From a virus: DNA of 21,380 bases. The stretch spans positions 1 through 21,380 of the IMG/VR virus record IMGVR_UViG_3300028275_000298. One strand, written 5' to 3'. A program made the position numbers and the translations under genes. The notes under the pieces are model-generated. The model was given only the letters and a program-made list of their open reading frames with translations, was not told where the DNA came from and made no database searches. Below are positions 19,814 to 21,380 of this stretch, one piece after another (position 1 is the stretch's first letter; each line of letters begins with the position of its first letter).

Positions 19814-20540
19814 TACGATAAACATAGACGGAGTAGAAATACCGTTTGATTTTACGTGGAAGAACATTGCTATCAGTCTTAGTGGTGGTGCTGATAGTGC
19901 ATTATTAGCATATCTACTATGTGACATTGCCCGTAACAATGACACGACAATTCATATTATCAATCATATACGCTGTTGGAAAACTAAACCTTGGCAACAA
20001 TATGATGCTGAACACGTATATCAATGGTTATTCCAACACTTTCATAACACTAAATTTAATCGTCATACAAATTTTATAGCACCTGAATTAGAGTATGGCA
20101 ATATAGGACCAACGTTAACTGATGAATACGGAAAACGAGTCAGCGGTGACAACATTCAACAACGTGCCTATGCAGAATTTATCTGTAACAAATACAATAT
20201 AGATGCATATTATAATGCGGTAACTCGCAATCCTAGAAATCTAGACCTTGGAGGTATGCGGGAACGTGACATTGATCCAACAGAAGATAATCAACATCTA
20301 ACACTGATGAAACATATGGACCGTTGGGCAATCCATCCGTTTAGATTTGTAGAAAAAAACTGGGTCATAGGCCAATACCTACGATTAGACATTGTGGATC
20401 TACTTGGCATCACTCGCAGTTGTGAAGGTGAGTTTGAAGGTACTGATTACAAAACATACGAACCAGGACAATATGTTCCTGTCTGTGGTAAATGTTTTTG
20501 GTGTAAAGAAAGGAAATGGGCAATTGAGCAATCAAAGTAA
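19803..20540 (+). CDS. QueC-like PP-loop ATP pyrophosphatase (7-cyano-7-deazaguanine synthase-like)
   Basis: A 245-residue protein. The N-type ATP PP-loop is S25-L-S27-G28-G29-A30-D31-S32. The C-terminal CGKCFWCKERKWA, plus an upstream Cys in TRSCEGEF, gives the four zinc Cys of QueC (C...CGxCxxCxxR). QueC converts 7-carboxy-7-deazaguanine to preQ0 using ATP and ammonia. The overall shape agrees, but the middle (AVTRNPRNLDLGGMRERDI, QHLTLMKHMDRWAIHPF) is unusual, so a related amidating or adenylating PP-loop role on another substrate is possible. It forms string C with the PLP enzyme and rSAM5; coding ends overlap on both sides. The co-occurrence with QueD at 2476-3027 supports a 7-deazaguanine link. 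Confidence 0.75.
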   Translation: MQLDTINIDGVEIPFDFTWKNIAISLSGGADSALLAYLLCDIARNNDTTIHIINHIRCWKTKPWQQYDAEHVYQWLFQHFHNTKFNRHTNFIAPELEYGNIGPTLTDEYGKRVSGDNIQQRAYAEFICNKYNIDAYYNAVTRNPRNLDLGGMRERDIDPTEDNQHLTLMKHMDRWAIHPFRFVEKNWVIGQYLRLDIVDLLGITRSCEGEFEGTDYKTYEPGQYVPVCGKCFWCKERKWAIEQSK

Positions 20541-21380
20541 AACATTCTGTATGCACCCTTTCACAGGGCTGGCCACACGAGAGGATGGCGCCATACAGGT
20601 CTGCTGCCGCAGCCATCCAATTGGTTTTATACAAAAAGAAACCCTAGAAGAAGTGTGGAATAATGACACAATGAAACGTATTCGTAAGTCAGTACTTACT
20701 AACATACGCCCACCAGAATGCGAACCCTGCTTTAGCCTAGAAGATCAAGGCGTCGAATCCCTGCGACAACGTCATATAAGCGGTGTAATTCCTGAAGCTA
20801 GGGTCAACTTATACCCTAACGCCTTAACTGCTTTACGCGACGATTATACAATGCCCTTTGAAATTCCTACAATGGAGTTAAAATTAAACAATTTGTGTAA
20901 CCTTAAATGTCGTATGTGCCACCCCGGGGACAGCACAAGTTGGAACGATTGGGATGTAATAAAAGAGTATTACAAAGATTCAGGTAAGGTTATCTTTGAT
21001 CTAGTAGAGGAACACGGATTAGAGAAAAAGCCGTTGCTGGACAAGTTTGAAGACAATCCTAATTGGTGGGCAAGTTTAGAAAAGAATATTCCCTACTTTA
21101 GACGAGTAGAGTTTGCCGGCGGCGAGCCCCTAATGGATCCGCAACACTATCGCATATTAGATATGCTTGCTCCATATGGCCATCAAATTGAAATCAAGTA
21201 TGCAACCAATTTGAGTATGCTGGGAAAAAGAAATCGCACTATCTGGGAATACTGGCCTAAGTTTAAAAGTGTAGCAGTTAATGTCAGCATTGACGGTATG
21301 GGCTCAAGCTATGAATACATTCGTGGCAATGCTTCGTGGGCAGAACTTATCAATAATGTCAAGCAGATACAGACCATTCC
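20524..21380 (+). CDS. Radical SAM protein rSAM5 with N-terminal twitch-like Cys module, partial
   Basis: Runs off the window; 285 residues are visible. The likely start is TTG at 20524, with AGGAAA (20511-20516) upstream; the first ATG at 20551 would cut off a conserved Cys. N-terminal twitch-like motif: C9 (KTFCMHPF), C27-C28 (AIQVCCRS), C66 and C69 (PPECEPCFSLE). The radical-SAM cluster motif follows at C125-NLK-C129-RM-C132, with FAGGEPLMDP near residue 200 and VNVSIDGMGSSYEYIRG near residue 260. A twitch/SPASM-like module before the core instead of after it is typical of a group of marine phage and bacterial radical SAM proteins of unknown product. It overlaps the QueC-like gene by 17 bases, so it belongs to string C. 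Confidence 0.8.
   Translation, partial: MSNQSKTFCMHPFTGLATREDGAIQVCCRSHPIGFIQKETLEEVWNNDTMKRIRKSVLTNIRPPECEPCFSLEDQGVESLRQRHISGVIPEARVNLYPNALTALRDDYTMPFEIPTMELKLNNLCNLKCRMCHPGDSTSWNDWDVIKEYYKDSGKVIFDLVEEHGLEKKPLLDKFEDNPNWWASLEKNIPYFRRVEFAGGEPLMDPQHYRILDMLAPYGHQIEIKYATNLSMLGKRNRTIWEYWPKFKSVAVNVSIDGMGSSYEYIRGNASWAELINNVKQIQTI

Overview
The window looks like a stretch of an AT-rich, T4-like (tailed, myovirus-type) marine bacteriophage genome. Evidence: very tightly packed genes with ATGA/TAATG stop-start overlaps, T4-type late promoters (TATAAATA/GATAAATA), flavin-dependent thymidylate synthase ThyX, a UV-damage endonuclease, a QueD/PTPS-like enzyme, small 2-oxoglutarate/Fe(II) oxygenases, repetitive tail/fibre-like proteins, a phage-encoded tRNA-like gene and many small phage-type proteins without bacterial housekeeping neighbours. 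The host cannot be named from this sequence; the gene set fits phages of marine bacteria. No CRISPR array, insertion sequence, integrase or rRNA was seen, and no gene-free stretch exceeds 100 bases.

Layout. (1) 1-3691: a partial TauD-like dioxygenase (-), a lysine-rich basic protein (+), then a minus-strand group of UvdE endonuclease, a glycosyltransferase, QueD and a CstI/DUF115-like protein. (2) 3691-6164: a structural block with two paralogous tail/fibre-like proteins (-) and a small structural protein (+), driven by two divergent late promoters that together form a perfect inverted repeat. (3) 6165-13476: a long minus-strand train of mostly small, uncharacterised phage genes, including two very acidic paralogues, a DUF2061 membrane protein, ThyX, a prolyl-hydroxylase-like oxygenase, a tail-like protein and a histone Hc1-like protein. 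Its upstream end is a tRNA-like gene with an unusual middle. Four host-type sigma70 promoters with exactly 17-base spacers lie on the minus strand at 1770-1798, 7385-7413, 10782-10810 and 13483-13511.

(4) 13540-21380 (runs off the edge): a radical-SAM island of three overlapping gene strings. String A (+) is rSAM1-rSAM2-methyltransferase-rSAM3. String B (-) is an AspH-like oxygenase followed by rSAM4. String C (+) is a PLP fold-type-I enzyme, a QueC-like PP-loop ATPase and rSAM5. Five radical SAM enzymes of at least three types, with a methyltransferase, an oxygenase, a PLP enzyme and an ATP-pyrophosphatase, packed into under 8 kb look like one biosynthetic or modification pathway of unknown product. 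This is the best candidate for an undescribed system. QueC here and QueD at 2.5-3.0 kb make a 7-deazaguanine link possible, but no classical QueE or FolE is visible. All functional assignments come from motif reading by eye; no database search was run.
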